In this document: in pieces, positions 1-12,700 of the stretch
Layout of the letters: the number at the start of each line of letters is the position of its first letter
Numbering within the stretch: the first letter of the stretch is position 1
NCBI RefSeq assembly: GCF_014596725.1
Contig: NZ_JACVEG010000001.1
Span: forward strand, 62,001-126,000
From: Vibrio sp. Y2-5
GTDB taxonomy: Bacteria > Pseudomonadota > Gammaproteobacteria > Enterobacterales > Vibrionaceae
Direction: 5' to 3'
DNA: 64,000 nucleotides
Made by a program: the position numbers and the translations under genes
The notes under the pieces: generated by a model
Databases searched by the model: none
Told to the model about the DNA's origin: nothing
Seen by the model: only the letters and a program-made list of their open reading frames with translations

Positions 1-286
1 GTAGTGCTAATTCATAGAGTTGTGGTTGCCAGACAAGAGGTTTTAGTGCGATACAGAACAGCAGTGCAGGAATGATCATTAACAGCCAAGCCAGCGTGCC
101 GGAAATGATGCTTTGAGAGTAATTGCTGTTGGTATTAACTTTGTCTGCGAGAACTTCAGCAAATTTGTGCCACAAAATTGCTGGATGAGAAGCTCTAGGA
201 ATAGGCAGTATGTAATGCAGCAAAAGTGCGCCCCACATAATGAGGAGCGCACCTTCAGCATAAACGGTCGAAATGATGTCGTTCAT
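1..286 (-). CDS. CobD/CbiB-family membrane protein, N-terminal part (runs off the window)
   Basis: The first 95 codons of a gene that continues beyond the left edge. The N-terminus is hydrophobic (MWGALLLHYILPIP, then WLLMIIPALLFCIAL), with the HP-A-WHKFAE-type segment expected of the cobalamin biosynthesis CobD/CbiB family. It starts 14 bp downstream of the mtnN stop on the same strand, so it is probably co-transcribed with mtnN. Whether this protein truly makes cobalamin (adenosylcobinamide phosphate synthase) or is the regulatory-looking paralogue common beside mtnN cannot be settled from the fragment. Family call is from recognition of the sequence and the neighbourhood. Confidence 0.7.
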   Translation of the reverse strand, partial: MNDIISTVYAEGALLIMWGALLLHYILPIPRASHPAILWHKFAEVLADKVNTNSNYSQSIISGTLAWLLMIIPALLFCIALKPLVWQPQLYELAL

Positions 287-299
287 GGATGTGAGTTGG

Positions 300-1010
300 T
301 TACTTTAACAACTCAACCATTTTTAACACCATTTCTGATGAGCTTTGCGCCGCTAGCGGTAGGAACTCATCAAATGACATTGGCGATTCTTTGTCTGCTA
401 CGTCAGAAATTGCGCGAACCACTACAAACGGTACTTGGAACTGGTGACACGTTTGAGCAATGGCAGATGCTTCCATTTCAACCGCGATAACAGAAGGGAA
501 GTGCTTGCGGATGAAGTCTTGGCGTTCAGCTGTACAAACGAAAGCGTCACCAGTACAAATCAAACCGCGTACAGCATGTTTGTCAGTGTTCGTTTCGCTA
601 GAGATAGACTCAAGCGCTTTCTCTGCCACTGCCATCAGTTTTTCATCTGCTGAAAATGCTGCAGGCTGGCCTGCCATTTGTCCCATTTCATAACCAAATG
701 CGGTTACGTCGGCATCGTGATGACGGACTTCTGTTGAAATAACCACATCACCCATAGTTAGACTAGAGTCAAAACCACCCGCAGAACCAGTGTTAATAAC
801 AACATCTGGTTGGTATTCGTCTAAAAGAATCGTTGTGCCAATTGCAGCCGCCACTTTACCGATACCAGATTGAAGCAGAACGACATCAACGCCGTGAATT
901 TTACCTGAGTAGTAAGTACAGCCGCCTTTGCTGACTTCCTGACATTGCTCAAGAGCGTCTTTTAGAATAGCGACTTCTTGTTGCATCGCACCGATGATGC
1001 CAATTTTCAT
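300..1010 (-). CDS. mtnN: 5'-methylthioadenosine/S-adenosylhomocysteine nucleosidase
   Basis: Cytosolic enzyme that hydrolyses MTA and SAH to adenine plus S-methylthioribose or S-ribosylhomocysteine. The second product feeds LuxS and autoinducer-2 synthesis. The 236 residues match the usual family length. Family residues are visible: Glu12 in the N-terminal MQQE segment, the NTGSAGG phosphorylase-fold motif near residue 73, VEMEA with Glu180 and RAISD with Asp203, the expected catalytic acid. GAGA lies about 7 bases before the ATG. It follows the DUF1499 lipoprotein gene by 126 bp and precedes the CobD-like gene by 13 bp. Confidence 0.97.
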   Translation of the reverse strand: MKIGIIGAMQQEVAILKDALEQCQEVSKGGCTYYSGKIHGVDVVLLQSGIGKVAAAIGTTILLDEYQPDVVINTGSAGGFDSSLTMGDVVISTEVRHHDADVTAFGYEMGQMAGQPAAFSADEKLMAVAEKALESISSETNTDKHAVRGLICTGDAFVCTAERQDFIRKHFPSVIAVEMEASAIAQTCHQFQVPFVVVRAISDVADKESPMSFDEFLPLAAQSSSEMVLKMVELLK

Positions 1011-1136
1011 GGGGTATCTCTTTTCAAAGTTATTAAGTGTAAAAATTGCCTGAAGTTTATCATGAGATTAGACAATTTATCGACATTCGGCTGCTTATCT
1101 TATTTGAAGTCTGTTTTCGATTCAGTCAGCGACGTC

Positions 1137-1571
1137 TTATGGTTCGTATATAAGACCTGCTAGGGTGAGCTGTTCTCTTAGTTCGGTTGCTCTGCGACGG
1201 TTTACTCCAAAGTCACTGTAACCTACGCGAGATTCTGAACGTACCAACAAATGACCATCTTCAATTTTTAGCTCAAGATCATCAACAAAACGCATAATGC
1301 TCGAAGTGCATTCGATTCGGAGATAATCGTCGGTTTTCTCTGCGGTTTGAGCTCCAGGCAGCGTTAAAGCGACGCGTTCAACCTGATCCAGAGTTACACC
1401 TGAGCGTAATATGAAGGGGGCGAGCATGTATTTTTCTCGTGTTTCAACGGTTGAAACACAATTGGGTTTGTTGCCACATGACGTATGTGTGCGATCGACC
1501 ATAGGAGGAATTCCTTTGCTACAAGCACTCAGTAGTACTGTCGAAAGAATAACAATTAGAACTTTATACAT
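1137..1571 (-). CDS. DUF1499-family lipoprotein
   Basis: A 144-residue protein with a type II signal peptide (MYKVLIVILSTVLLSAC, lipobox LSAC with Cys17), so it should be a lipoprotein facing the periplasm. After the signal comes a CGNKPNCVST motif and the acidic/arginine-rich body typical of DUF1499 proteins (LRIECTS..MRFVDDLE..VRSESRVGYSDFGVNRRR). The ATG at 1571 is preferred over an in-frame TTG two codons upstream because AGG lies 9 bases before the ATG. Function of the family is unknown. It lies just upstream of mtnN on the same strand and may share its transcript. Confidence 0.85.
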   Translation of the reverse strand: MYKVLIVILSTVLLSACSKGIPPMVDRTHTSCGNKPNCVSTVETREKYMLAPFILRSGVTLDQVERVALTLPGAQTAEKTDDYLRIECTSSIMRFVDDLELKIEDGHLLVRSESRVGYSDFGVNRRRATELREQLTLAGLIYEP

Positions 1572-1722
1572 CTGCAAAACCTATTCGTCTTATCCCCAAT
1601 AACTGGATCGTACTCTCCTAACTCTACGGGGGGAAGTTATTCTACATATTAGACTCACTCACACCGTTTGGTATTTGAGTGTTATGAGTGGTCGCTGAAA
1701 AATAATTTGCGATTATATAAAT

Positions 1723-1756
1723 AAAAAAGGATCCATGTTGAGAAGGATCCTTTTTG
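1723..1756 (-). terminator. Rho-independent terminator of gltBD
   Basis: Inverted repeat AAAAAGGATCC / GGATCCTTTTT with a short loop, 17 bp past the gltD stop. On the minus strand the stem is followed by TTTTTT. The A/T flanks also make it usable in the other orientation. Confidence 0.85.
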
Positions 1757-1772
1757 TTGTGAATCAGATTAC

Positions 1773-3203
<1,431 letters not shown>

Positions 3204-6200
3204 TTATTGTGCTTGAACACGTAGTTCTGCAGCGCTACGGCTTTGGTGACCCAATAGGGTTTGAAGATCCGCTGCCTGTGGTTTGATTAAGTAGAACTTA
3301 GGAATCCATTCATCAAAGTTCGCTAAAATGTTTTCTGCGTGAGCAGAACCTGTCTCTTCTAAGTGCTCTGCGATAAGTCCACGCAAATGCTCTTGATGGA
3401 TATAGAGATCTTTCAGTGATAACGCTTCAACAGATTCTTCGTTGACACGACCTTGGAAATCACCGTTCTCATCAAGAACGTAGGCAAAACCGCCTGTCAT
3501 ACCAGCGCCAAAGTTCACGCCAGTTGCGCCAAGAATCGCGACAATACCGCCAGTCATATATTCACAAGCGTTGTCACCGGCACCTTCAATCACGCTGATA
3601 GTACCTGAGTTACGAACTGCGAAACGTTCACCTGCTTTACCCGCAGCAAACAGTTTTCCGCCTGTCGCTCCGTATAAACAGGTGTTACCAATGATGGTGG
3701 CTTCGTTACAGGTAAATGCCGTGCCTAAGTGCGGTTTGATAACAATCTTACCACCAGCCATGCCTTTACCTACGTAGTCGTTTGCATCACCAGTGAGGTA
3801 GAGTTCTACGCCGCCAGCGTTCCAAACACCGAAAGATTGACCTGCAGTACCGTCTAGTACCACCTTAATCGGTGTACCAGCAAGACCTGCATTACCGTAG
3901 CGTTTGGCAATTTCACCGGATAGGCGAGCACCCACAGAGCGGTCTGTGTTGATCACATCGTAGTAAAGCTCGATGGATTGTTGCTTCTCTACTGCCCCAA
4001 TCGCATCTTCAACGATTTTCTGGTTGAGAACACCTTTATCAAACGGTGTGTTTGGCTCTGTGCAGCTTAGTGGCAGTCCTTGAGGAGACACTGGAGCTTC
4101 CAGAATGCCAGATAGATCCAACTTACTCTGTTTCGCTGTTAAGCCCTGAACCGCTTCTAGCAGATCAGTACGACCAATCAGATCTGTTAGTTTCTCAACA
4201 CCAAGCTCTGCTAAGTATCCACGTACTTCTTCAGCAATACCTGTGAAGTAGTTGACCACCATTTCTGGTAGACCCTTGAAGTAGTCTTTACGCAGAGTTT
4301 CGTCCTGCGTTGCTACCCCTGTCGCACAGTTGTTGAGGTGACAGATACGCAGGAACTTACAGCCCATTGCAACCATAGGACCAGTACCAAAACCGAAGCT
4401 CTCTGCACCTAAGATTGCCCCTTTAATCACATCCAAACCGGTTTTCAAACCGCCATCGACTTGTAGGCGGATCTTATGACGAAGGCCGTTGGCAACCAGT
4501 GCTTGCTGGGTTTCAGCAAGGCCGAGTTCCCATGGACTACCCGCGTATTTCACTGATGTTAGCGGACTTGCTGCTGTACCACCGTCATAACCTGAGATAG
4601 TAATTAAGTCAGCGTAAGCTTTCGCTACACCTGTTGCGATAGTGCCAACACCCGGTTCAGAAACCAGTTTTACAGATACAAGCGCTTTCGGGTTCACTTG
4701 CTTCAAGTCGAAGATAAGCTGAGCCAAGTCTTCGATAGAGTAAATATCGTGGTGCGGTGGTGGTGAAATCAGGGTTACACCTTGTACCGAGTGACGAAGT
4801 TTGGCAATTTCCGCGGTCACTTTATGACCCGGTAGCTGACCACCTTCACCTGGTTTCGCACCTTGAGCGACTTTAATCTGCAAAACATCTGCGTTGGTTA
4901 GGTAGTGTGGCGTTACGCCAAAACGACCCGATGCCACCTGCTTGATACGCGAGTTACGCTCAGTGCCGAAGCGACGAGGATCTTCACCACCTTCACCAGA
5001 GTTCGAGAAGCCACCTAAGCGGTTCATCGCCGTGGCTAGCGCTTCGTGTGCTTCTGGGCTCAGCGCGCCGATAGACATTGCTGCCGAGTCAAAGCGTTTG
5101 AACAGCTCAGTTGCTGGTTCAATTTTCTCAAGTGGTAATGGATTATCTGATTTTTTCAGCTTCATCAGGTCACGCAGCATTGCGGCTGGTCTTTCGTTAA
5201 CCTGTTTAGCAAAGCTTTGATAATCCGTGTTTTCGCCAGACTTCACGGCTTTTTGCAGTGTACCGACCACATCTGGGTTATAGGCATGGTATTCACCGCC
5301 ATGAACATACTTTAACAAACCACCGTGTTCGATAGATTTACGCGTCGCCCAAGCTTTACGTGATAGGTTGAACAAGTCTTGTTGGAAGTCTTCAAAACTT
5401 GCACCTTGAATGCGTGTTTTCACGCCTTTAAAGCAAAGATCGACCACGTCACTGTGCAGGCCTACAGCCTCAAACAATTGTGAACAGCGGTAAGATGCAA
5501 CAGTAGAAATCCCCATTTTCGACATGATCTTGTACAGACCTTTGTTGATGCCGTATTGGTAATTCTGCATTACATCGCGGTAACTCTTATCAATCGCACC
5601 GTCATCGACCATCTTGCCCAAAACTTCGTAAGCTAGGTATGGATAAATCGCTGTCGCACCAAAGCCAATCAGAACTGCAAACTGGTGAGGGTCACGCGCA
5701 GTCGCTGTCTCAACAATAATGTTGGCATCACAACGTAGGTTCTCTTCAACCAGACGAGTGTGGATAGCGCCCACCGCCATAGCGGCTGGAATGGGCAGTT
5801 TGTCTTTGGTCAGTGCGCGGTCAGAGAGTACCAACAGAACTGTGCCGTCACGAACCACTTCTACCGCTTTATCACACAAGTCGATCACCGCTTGTTGCAG
5901 AGACGATTGCTGCGGGTCGAAGCTGATATCCAAAATGGTATTACGGTAGTGCTGATCACTCAGTGTCAGTAGCTGCTGCATGTCAGAGTAGAGCAGAACT
6001 GGAGAATCGAAAGTCACACGGTAAGCGTGACCATCAGTCTCGTTGAACACGTTCATCTCTTGACCGATGCTGGTGGCCAGCGACATGACGTGCTTTTCAC
6101 GTAATGGATCGATAGGTGGGTTCGTCACCTGTGCAAATTTCTGACGGAAGTAGTCAGTGATCAAGCGTTCTTTAGAAGAGAGGACAGCCATCGGGGTGTC

Positions 6201-7667
6201 ATCACCCATTGAGCCAACCGCTTCTTGCCCCATGTCACCAAGCACACGAAGTACTTGATCTACTTCTTCGTTGGTCATCGCAAACTGCTTTTGGTAAGTC
6301 TTAAGTAGCGCTTCATCAAAGCTACGCTCACCAACTTGATCATCTGGCAGTTCAGCAAAAGATTTCAGTTTGTATACGTTGTTTTTCATCCACTCGCTGT
6401 ATGGGTGGCGGCTCTTAAGATCGTTGTCGATCTCGCTTGATTGCCACAATTTGCCTTTGCGAGTGTCAATAACCAGCAGCTCACCCGGCCCTACACGACC
6501 TTTCTCTGCCACTTCATCAGGTGCGTAATTCCAGATACCGACTTCAGACGCAAGGGTGATCAGTTTGTCTTTAGTGATCACATAGCGAGCAGGGCGCAGA
6601 CCGTTACGGTCTAGGTTACATGCTGCGTAACGACCATCAGATAAAACGATACCTGCTGGGCCATCCCACGGTTCCATATGTTTCGAGTTGAAATCATAGA
6701 ATGCACGCAGATCTTCATCCATATCCGGGTGATTTTGCCACGCTGGCGGAACAAGCATACGCATAGCACGGAACAGGTCCATACCACCTGCTAGGAAGAG
6801 ATCCAGCATGTTATCTAAGCTTGAGGAGTCAGAGCCTGTTTCGTTAACGAATGGCGCAGCTGTGCTGAGATCGGGCAGTAGTGGTGAGGTAAATTTGTAT
6901 GCGCGTGCACGAGCCCATTGGCGGTTACCGTCAATCGTGTTGATCTCACCATTGTGTGCAAGATAACGGAAAGGTTGAGCCAGAGGCCAACGAGGCTGCG
7001 TATTGGTAGAAAAACGCTGGTGGAACAGGCAGATAGCCGATTCCATACGTAAATCAGCAAGATCCAGATAAAAACGAGGCAGATCTGCTGGCATACACAA
7101 GCCTTTATAAACAATAACTTGTGTAGAAAGAGAACAGATGTAGAAATCTGAATCATCCGTAATTTGTTTTTCAATACGACGGCGAGCAATGTACAGACGG
7201 CGCTCAATATCGCGCTCACGCCAGCCCGCAGGTGCCGTGATAAAGATCTGTTGAATGTCTGGTAATGAATCGGCTGCGATTGGGCCTAAAACTTTAGGAT
7301 TGGTTGGTACCACGCGCCAGCCAGTAACAGACAGCGTTTCTTGCGATAGTTCTTTATTGATGACGTCACGTGCCGCTTGGGCTTTGACCGGATCTTGGCT
7401 GAGAAACACCATACCAATAGCGTATTGTTTACCGAGGTTCCAACCTTGTTCGTCGGCAATCAAACGCAGATACGAGTCAGGCTTTTGCAGTAGAAGACCA
7501 CAACCATCACCGGTTTTTCCGTCGGCTGCGATGCCGCCACGGTGTGTCATGCGATCAAGTGCAGAAATCGCTGTGCGAACCAATTTATGACTAGCTTGAC
7601 CTTCCATGTGCGCAATCAAGCCGAATCCACAGTTGTCTTTCTCAAGACTAGGATCGTATAGAGCCAT
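3204..7667 (-). CDS. gltB: Glutamate synthase (NADPH) large subunit, enterobacterial type
   Basis: Alpha subunit of GOGAT, 1487 residues. The amidotransferase Cys13 follows a 12-residue propeptide and begins the [11 protein letters not shown] segment; it hydrolyses glutamine, and ammonia is channelled to the FMN synthase domain. [16 protein letters not shown] and [12 protein letters not shown] mark the FMN/2-oxoglutarate domain. Three cysteines in [12 protein letters not shown] bind the 3Fe-4S cluster. The C-terminal right-handed beta-helix is glycine-rich (GXXGXXXG repeats). Followed by gltD, so gltBD is one operon. It is the closer of the two GOGATs to E. coli. The upstream region carries an intergenic repeat and a likely promoter. 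Confidence 0.97.
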   Translation of the reverse strand: MALYDPSLEKDNCGFGLIAHMEGQASHKLVRTAISALDRMTHRGGIAADGKTGDGCGLLLQKPDSYLRLIADEQGWNLGKQYAIGMVFLSQDPVKAQAARDVINKELSQETLSVTGWRVVPTNPKVLGPIAADSLPDIQQIFITAPAGWRERDIERRLYIARRRIEKQITDDSDFYICSLSTQVIVYKGLCMPADLPRFYLDLADLRMESAICLFHQRFSTNTQPRWPLAQPFRYLAHNGEINTIDGNRQWARARAYKFTSPLLPDLSTAAPFVNETGSDSSSLDNMLDLFLAGGMDLFRAMRMLVPPAWQNHPDMDEDLRAFYDFNSKHMEPWDGPAGIVLSDGRYAACNLDRNGLRPARYVITKDKLITLASEVGIWNYAPDEVAEKGRVGPGELLVIDTRKGKLWQSSEIDNDLKSRHPYSEWMKNNVYKLKSFAELPDDQVGERSFDEALLKTYQKQFAMTNEEVDQVLRVLGDMGQEAVGSMGDDTPMAVLSSKERLITDYFRQKFAQVTNPPIDPLREKHVMSLATSIGQEMNVFNETDGHAYRVTFDSPVLLYSDMQQLLTLSDQHYRNTILDISFDPQQSSLQQAVIDLCDKAVEVVRDGTVLLVLSDRALTKDKLPIPAAMAVGAIHTRLVEENLRCDANIIVETATARDPHQFAVLIGFGATAIYPYLAYEVLGKMVDDGAIDKSYRDVMQNYQYGINKGLYKIMSKMGISTVASYRCSQLFEAVGLHSDVVDLCFKGVKTRIQGASFEDFQQDLFNLSRKAWATRKSIEHGGLLKYVHGGEYHAYNPDVVGTLQKAVKSGENTDYQSFAKQVNERPAAMLRDLMKLKKSDNPLPLEKIEPATELFKRFDSAAMSIGALSPEAHEALATAMNRLGGFSNSGEGGEDPRRFGTERNSRIKQVASGRFGVTPHYLTNADVLQIKVAQGAKPGEGGQLPGHKVTAEIAKLRHSVQGVTLISPPPHHDIYSIEDLAQLIFDLKQVNPKALVSVKLVSEPGVGTIATGVAKAYADLITISGYDGGTAASPLTSVKYAGSPWELGLAETQQALVANGLRHKIRLQVDGGLKTGLDVIKGAILGAESFGFGTGPMVAMGCKFLRICHLNNCATGVATQDETLRKDYFKGLPEMVVNYFTGIAEEVRGYLAELGVEKLTDLIGRTDLLEAVQGLTAKQSKLDLSGILEAPVSPQGLPLSCTEPNTPFDKGVLNQKIVEDAIGAVEKQQSIELYYDVINTDRSVGARLSGEIAKRYGNAGLAGTPIKVVLDGTAGQSFGVWNAGGVELYLTGDANDYVGKGMAGGKIVIKPHLGTAFTCNEATIIGNTCLYGATGGKLFAAGKAGERFAVRNSGTISVIEGAGDNACEYMTGGIVAILGATGVNFGAGMTGGFAYVLDENGDFQGRVNEESVEALSLKDLYIHQEHLRGLIAEHLEETGSAHAENILANFDEWIPKFYLIKPQAADLQTLLGHQSRSAAELRVQAQ

Positions 7668-7716
7668 TGCAATTCTCCCTTTGCTTCTGTCTACAAGACA
7701 GTAAATGACTTTTCCC

Positions 7717-7854
7717 TTACTACTTGAAGTTACAGCGGTGTTGACTACGTTCGTTCACCCCAATCACGCATGGTAATTTGTGGTCATGGGATTCACTCAC
7801 TTGCCGCCTACCTGCAACGTCAAGTAGTTTGGGTATAACTATTCTTATATACCC
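7717..7854. repeat. Palindromic intergenic repeat (MITE-like) upstream of gltB
   Basis: The ends form an inverted repeat: ACTACTTGAAGTTAC near 7719 against GCAACGTCAAGTAGT near 7813-7828, 13 of 15 paired. The right end runs into GGGTATA...TATATACCC (7831-7854), another short hairpin. The pattern (CACTTGCCGCCTnCCTGCAAC..CAAGT..TTTGGGTATA) is what I recall of a family of roughly 100-bp palindromic elements scattered between Vibrio genes. That family membership is from memory and not checked. No ORF inside. It sits about 50 bp before the gltB start and would be transcribed in its leader. Confidence 0.55.
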
Positions 7855-7892
7855 TTCCGGCTTTTAGTGACAGCTTTGCTGACCAGGTATTT

Positions 7893-7937
7893 GGCTCCTT
7901 CTCATGAGAATTGGTGAATTTCATGGGCATAGGAGGT
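7893..7937. repeat. Imperfect 18-bp inverted repeat
   Basis: CTCCTTCTCATGAGAATT and AATTTCATGGGCATAGGAG face each other across a GGTG loop, so the gltB leader RNA could fold a long imperfect hairpin here. No T-tract follows on either strand, so it is not a terminator. Confidence 0.5.
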
Positions 7938-7985
7938 CATTCACTTGTCGTTTTTTGCCACTGCAAGTTGTTTGGATATTGTTGT
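7936..7985. repeat. Degenerate second copy of the repeat's right end
   Basis: TCATTCACTTGTCG...GCAAGTTGTTTGGATAT lines up with TCACTCACTTGCCG...TCAAGTAGTTTGGGTAT of the element ending at 7834. It looks like a decayed half copy inserted beside the intact one. Confidence 0.4.
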
Positions 7986-8222
7986 TATTGTTTGGATATT
8001 TATTACTAAGAATTGACTAAAAATTTAACAATTTTGAGCAGTTTGTTTTCAGTGAGTTCACAACCTATAGCTAATTGTGAAAAAGGTCAAGTTGTTGGGC
8101 TAAAATCATCTTTGAGTACGATTTACCAGTGATTACTCTGAAATAGTCCATAAAATTCAATGCGATAAATTATTTGTTATCACAAATATTTAACATATAA
8201 ATCTCAGGATATGAGAAAAGAA

Positions 8223-8250
8223 TAAAAAAGGCTAGCAGTGTATGCTAGCC
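8223..8250 (-). terminator. Rho-independent terminator of gltB2-gltD2
   Basis: Perfect 8-bp stem GGCTAGCA / TGCTAGCC with a 5-nt loop. On the minus strand it is followed directly by TTTTTT. A weaker stem (GAAAGGTTT / AAACCTTTC, about 8288-8324) sits closer to the gltD2 stop. Confidence 0.92.
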
Positions 8251-8335
8251 AAATGGAAGGTCTATAAGAAATTTTCAATCTGAATAAGAAAGGTTTCTAG
8301 AGTATCAAACTATAAAAACCTTTCGTTATGAATCA

Positions 8336-9790
8336 TTATGCTGAAATCATTAATGAATCCGCTTTCGCTTCTAGATTGGTATTGCCCATTAGGTACTGGT
8401 CGATTGAACGAGCACACTCGCGGCCTTCATTGATACAACGTACAACCAGAGACTGGCCTGTACGCATATCACCAGCAGCGAATACGCCTTCTTGGTTAGT
8501 AGCAAAATCTTTGGTTGCTACATTACCGCGTTCATCTAAAGCAATATCAAGCTGAGCCAATACACCATGTGGTTCTGGGTGCAAGAAGCCCATTGCCAAG
8601 AACGCCATATCACAAGGAATGACACGTTCACTTCCCGCCACTTCTGTAAAGTTGCGAGAATCATTCCACACGATATCTGCAATACGTAAACCTGTTACCT
8701 CTCCTTTATCGTTGCCGATAAACTCTTTGGTCAGGATATTCCAATGACGTTCACAACCTTCTTCGTGAGAAGTCGACGTGCGAAGAATCATTGGGTATTG
8801 CGGCCAAGGCATGTTAGCAGGGCGTTTGTCTGCCGGCATAGGCATGATCTCAACCTGAGTGATACTCGCCGCACCATGACGGTTAGAAGTACCAACACAG
8901 TCAGAGCCAGTATCACCACCACCGATAACCACTACGTGTTTACCTTTTGCATGGATCTCTTCAGTTTTAAGATCCATACCGTTTGCACGGCGGTTGTTCT
9001 GAGCTAGGAATTGCATCGCGAAGTACACGCCATTTAATTCACGACCCGGAATCGTCAGGTTACGAGGAACGGTTGAACCACCTGTTAGTAGTACCGCATC
9101 GTATTCTTGGCGTAGCTGCTGAGCGTTAATATCCACACCCACATGTGCGTTCACTTCAAACTGGACACCAGCTTCGGCCATCAGATTGATCTTGCGATCA
9201 ATCACTTCCATGCTGAGTTTGAAATCAGGAATACCGAAGCGTAGCAAGCCACCCACTTTCTCATCACGTTCGTAAACCGTCACTGTGTGACCAGCACTGT
9301 TTAATTGCTCTGCCGCCGCTAAGCCCGAAGGGCCAGAACCGATTATCGCGATCTTTTTACCAGTGCGTGAACGTGGTGTTTTCGGTTTTGCATAACCTTC
9401 ACGATACGCGGTTTCAACGATGGTTTTCTCGATATTACAGATGGTGATTGGATCTTGGTTTATACCCAGTACACATGCACTTTCACATGGCGCAGGGCAA
9501 ACACGACCTGTAAATTCTGGGAAGTTGTTGGTAGAACTTAAAATGTTCCACGCTTCTTCCCAACTATCGCGATAAACCGCATCGTTGAACTCAGGAATGA
9601 TGTTACCGATAGGGCAGCCGTTATGGCAAAACGGCACACCACAATCCATACAACGAGAAGCTTGGGTATTGATTTTGTTGCCAAACTCTTCGTTTAAAAC
9701 GAACTCTTTGTTGTTCTTGATGCGTTCAGCCGGTGCGATCTTTTTCGGAAGCTCACGGCCATGCTCTAAAAATCCAGTAGGCTTACCCAT
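8336..9790 (-). CDS. gltD: Glutamate synthase small subunit, second lineage
   Basis: A 484-residue GOGAT beta subunit clearly different from the one at 1773-3185. It starts MGKPTGFLEHGRELPKKIAP, the type found in the GltD lineage of many non-enteric bacteria. Cluster cysteines are in CMDCGVPFCHNGC and CPAPCESAC. FAD motif GSGPSGLAAAE, pyridine-nucleotide motif VIGGGDTGSDC, C-terminal FAAGD. Its ATG overlaps the last base of the gltB2 stop (TAATG), so translation is coupled. Called gltD2 in this report. Whether it prefers NADPH or NADH cannot be read from the sequence. Confidence 0.95.
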   Translation of the reverse strand: MGKPTGFLEHGRELPKKIAPAERIKNNKEFVLNEEFGNKINTQASRCMDCGVPFCHNGCPIGNIIPEFNDAVYRDSWEEAWNILSSTNNFPEFTGRVCPAPCESACVLGINQDPITICNIEKTIVETAYREGYAKPKTPRSRTGKKIAIIGSGPSGLAAAEQLNSAGHTVTVYERDEKVGGLLRFGIPDFKLSMEVIDRKINLMAEAGVQFEVNAHVGVDINAQQLRQEYDAVLLTGGSTVPRNLTIPGRELNGVYFAMQFLAQNNRRANGMDLKTEEIHAKGKHVVVIGGGDTGSDCVGTSNRHGAASITQVEIMPMPADKRPANMPWPQYPMILRTSTSHEEGCERHWNILTKEFIGNDKGEVTGLRIADIVWNDSRNFTEVAGSERVIPCDMAFLAMGFLHPEPHGVLAQLDIALDERGNVATKDFATNQEGVFAAGDMRTGQSLVVRCINEGRECARSIDQYLMGNTNLEAKADSLMISA

Positions 9791-12700
9791 TACACTGCCT
9801 CCGCTTCTGTCTGTTGTGCTTGTGCCTTACGCTTCTGAAGTACCGCTTTGTAATCACGCGGCATAACCTTAACCATTGAGGTCAGGCTTGCTTCAAAGTT
9901 GTCAAGGAACGACTTCGCGACTTCACTTCCTGTGAATTGAACATGCTTAGTCAGCATATCCAGTAGTAGTTCTCTGTCTTCTTGCTCGATAGGATCAAGG
10001 TCAACCAGCTCAGAGTTCAGTTTGGACTCGAAGTCACCAGACTTGTCCCATACGTAAGCGATACCGCCACTCATACCTGCAGCGAAGTTACGGCCTGTAG
10101 AACCAAGAACAACCGCAATACCGCCAGTCATGTACTCACAACCGTGATCACCGATGCCTTCTACAACCACTTTTGCGCCCGAGTTACGAACACAGAAACG
10201 TTCACCAGCCATACCTCGAATGTAAGATTCACCAGAGGTTGCGCCGTAGAAACATACGTTACCAACAACAATGTTGTCTTCTGGAACTATGGTCGATTTC
10301 GAATCTGGGTAAAGAATCAGCGTACCGCCTGACAGACCTTTGCCCCAGTAGTCGTTTGCATCGCCTTCTACTTCGAATGTCACCCCGTTCGTAAGGAAAG
10401 CACCAAATGACTGACCCGCAGAGCCTGTGAATTTCACATTCATAGGTTTAGGCAGACCTTGAGCTTTGTAGACTTTCGAAATTTCGTTCGACAGCATAGT
10501 ACCGACAGAGCGGTCAGTGTTGATGATTGGCAACTCTGCATGAATCGCTTCGCCACGCTCTAGCGCAGGAGCAGCAATCTTGATCAAAGTGCGGTCTAAC
10601 ACGTTGTCTAAGTTGTGGTTTTGCTGTGTTTGGTTGTAGATACCATCTTCTGCACGTGCTTGTTCAATGTGGAGAACAGGCGACAGATCTAGGTTCTTAT
10701 ATTTCCAGTGTGCAACGTCTTGGCGAGGTTTCAGTTTCTGACCTTGGCCAACCATCGCATCGATAGTGCGGAAGCCTAGCTCCGCCATGATTTCACGTAA
10801 ACCTTGAGCCATGTATTGGAAGAAGGTGATTACGTCTTCTACGCGCCCATCAAAGCGCTCACGCAGAGTTTTGTTCTGTGTTGCGATACCAACAGGACAG
10901 GTGTTCTTATGACACTTACGCATCATGATACAGCCTTCAACAACCAATGCCGCGGTTGCTACGCCCCATTCTTCAGCACCCAGTAACGTTGCGATTGCAA
11001 GGTCACGAGGTGTTTTCATCTGACCATCAGCTTGAACAACGATACGGTTACGCAGACCGTTCTTCAGTAGCGTCTGGTGAGTTTCCGCCAAGCCAAGTTC
11101 CCAAGGAAGACCTGTGTGGCGAATTGAAGACATTGGTGAAGCACCTGTACCGCCGTCGAAACCAGCGATAAGAACCACATCCGCTTTTGCTTTTGCAACG
11201 CCCGATGCGATAGTACCAACACCCGCTTCTGAAACTAGCTTCACGTTTACACGACCCGCGCGGTTAGCGTTCTTCAGGTCGAAGATAAGCTGCGCTAAGT
11301 CTTCGATTGAGTAGATATCGTGGTGCGGCGGTGGAGAAATCAAACCAACCCCAGGAGTAGAGTGACGAGTTGCACCGATCCAGTCATCGACTTTATCGCC
11401 TGGTAGCTGACCACCTTCGCCCGGTTTCGCACCTTGAGCCATCTTGATTTGAAGCTCATCGGCGTTAGTCAGATAGTAAGACGTCACACCGAAGCGACCT
11501 GATGCTACCTGCTTGATTGCAGAGCGTTCCCAGTCGCCATTCTCTTTACGTTCAAAACGGATTGGATCTTCACCACCTTCACCTGAGTTGGATTTCGCGC
11601 CTAAGCGGTTCATCGCAATCGCAAGTGTTGAGTGAGCTTCGTGAGAAATAGAACCGAATGACATTGCACCCGTTGCAAAGCGTTTAACGATACTTTCAAT
11701 AGGTTCCACTTGTTCAATCGGGATCGAACCTGACGGATTCTTAATGAATTCTAGCTGGCTACGTAGTGTGACTGCGTCGTCGCCCTGCTTATCAACCGCT
11801 GCCGCGTATTGCTTGAACTGAGCGTAATCTTTATTACGAGTCGATTGTTGCAACAGATTGATAGTTTCTGGGTTGAACAGGTGTTTTTCACCACGTTGTT
11901 TCCACTGGTAAACACCACCCACATCAAGCATACGAATTGGCACTTCGCGGGTTGGGTAACCTACGCGGTGACGAACGATCACTTCTTTGGCGATGTCATC
12001 CAGAGTCAGACCTTGGATACGTGAGACGGTACCTGTGAAGTACTTATCAACCACAGACTTGTGGATGCCCAGAGCTTCAAAGATCTGTGCACCGTGGTAA
12101 GACTGAAGTGTTGAGATCCCCATCTTAGAGAAGATCTTCAATAAGCCGCCGTTTACTGCTTTACGGTAGTTGTCGAACAGCTTTTCAACAGGCGTTTCTG
12201 GATTCAGTTTCTTGCGGCGTTGCAGATCAACCAGTGTTTCCGAGACTAGGTATGGGTTAACTGCGTTTGCACCATAGCCCAGTAGCGTTGCGAAGTGGTG
12301 AGTTTCACGAGCATCACCCGTTTCGACCACGATGCCACAACGTGCACGTAGACCTTTACGGATTAAGTGGTGGTGAACCGCGCCTACAGCAAGCATTGCT
12401 GGAATAGCAGCATGGTTTGAGTTTACTGCACGGTCAGTCAACAGGATGATTGAGTAACCATCGATCACTGCATCTTCTGCATATTGGCAGATACGTTTTA
12501 GTGCACGCTCAAGTTTTCCAGCATCTTCACTAGCCTGGAATACGATATCCAGTGTTTTTGCTTGTAAGTGTTCGTTATCGATCGCACGTAGTTTCTCTAA
12601 CTCAGCGTTAGAAATAACCGGAGATTCAAGTTCCACTTTACGGCAGTGCTGAGGGGATTCAGCAAGCAGGTTTTGATCTTTACCAATATAGGTATTGAGA

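Larger units (their letters stand above)
7668..8222 (-). promoter_or_regulatory. gltB upstream region with tentative promoter
   Basis: Gene-free stretch between the gltD2 terminator and gltB. On the minus strand TTGACC (8085-8090) and TATAGG (8064-8069), 15 bp apart, could be a sigma70 promoter, which would give a leader of about 390 nt carrying the repeat elements listed separately. A perfect inverted repeat, ATTTGT-TATC-ACAAAT at 8172-8187, lies about 85 bp upstream of the -35 and is a possible operator; I do not recognise its regulator. Confidence 0.35.

Noticed and set aside
113..490. 125-codon plus-strand ORF over mtnN and the CobD-like gene
   Set aside because: Antisense shadow of two convincing genes; no ribosome binding site or recognisable protein features.
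6815..7219. 134-codon minus-strand ORF inside gltB in another frame
   Set aside because: Overlaps the conserved amidotransferase domain on the same strand; no start signal.
9982..10332. 116-codon plus-strand ORF inside gltB2
   Set aside because: Antisense of a conserved beta-helix domain; composition (Thr/Asn-rich) follows from the opposite strand.
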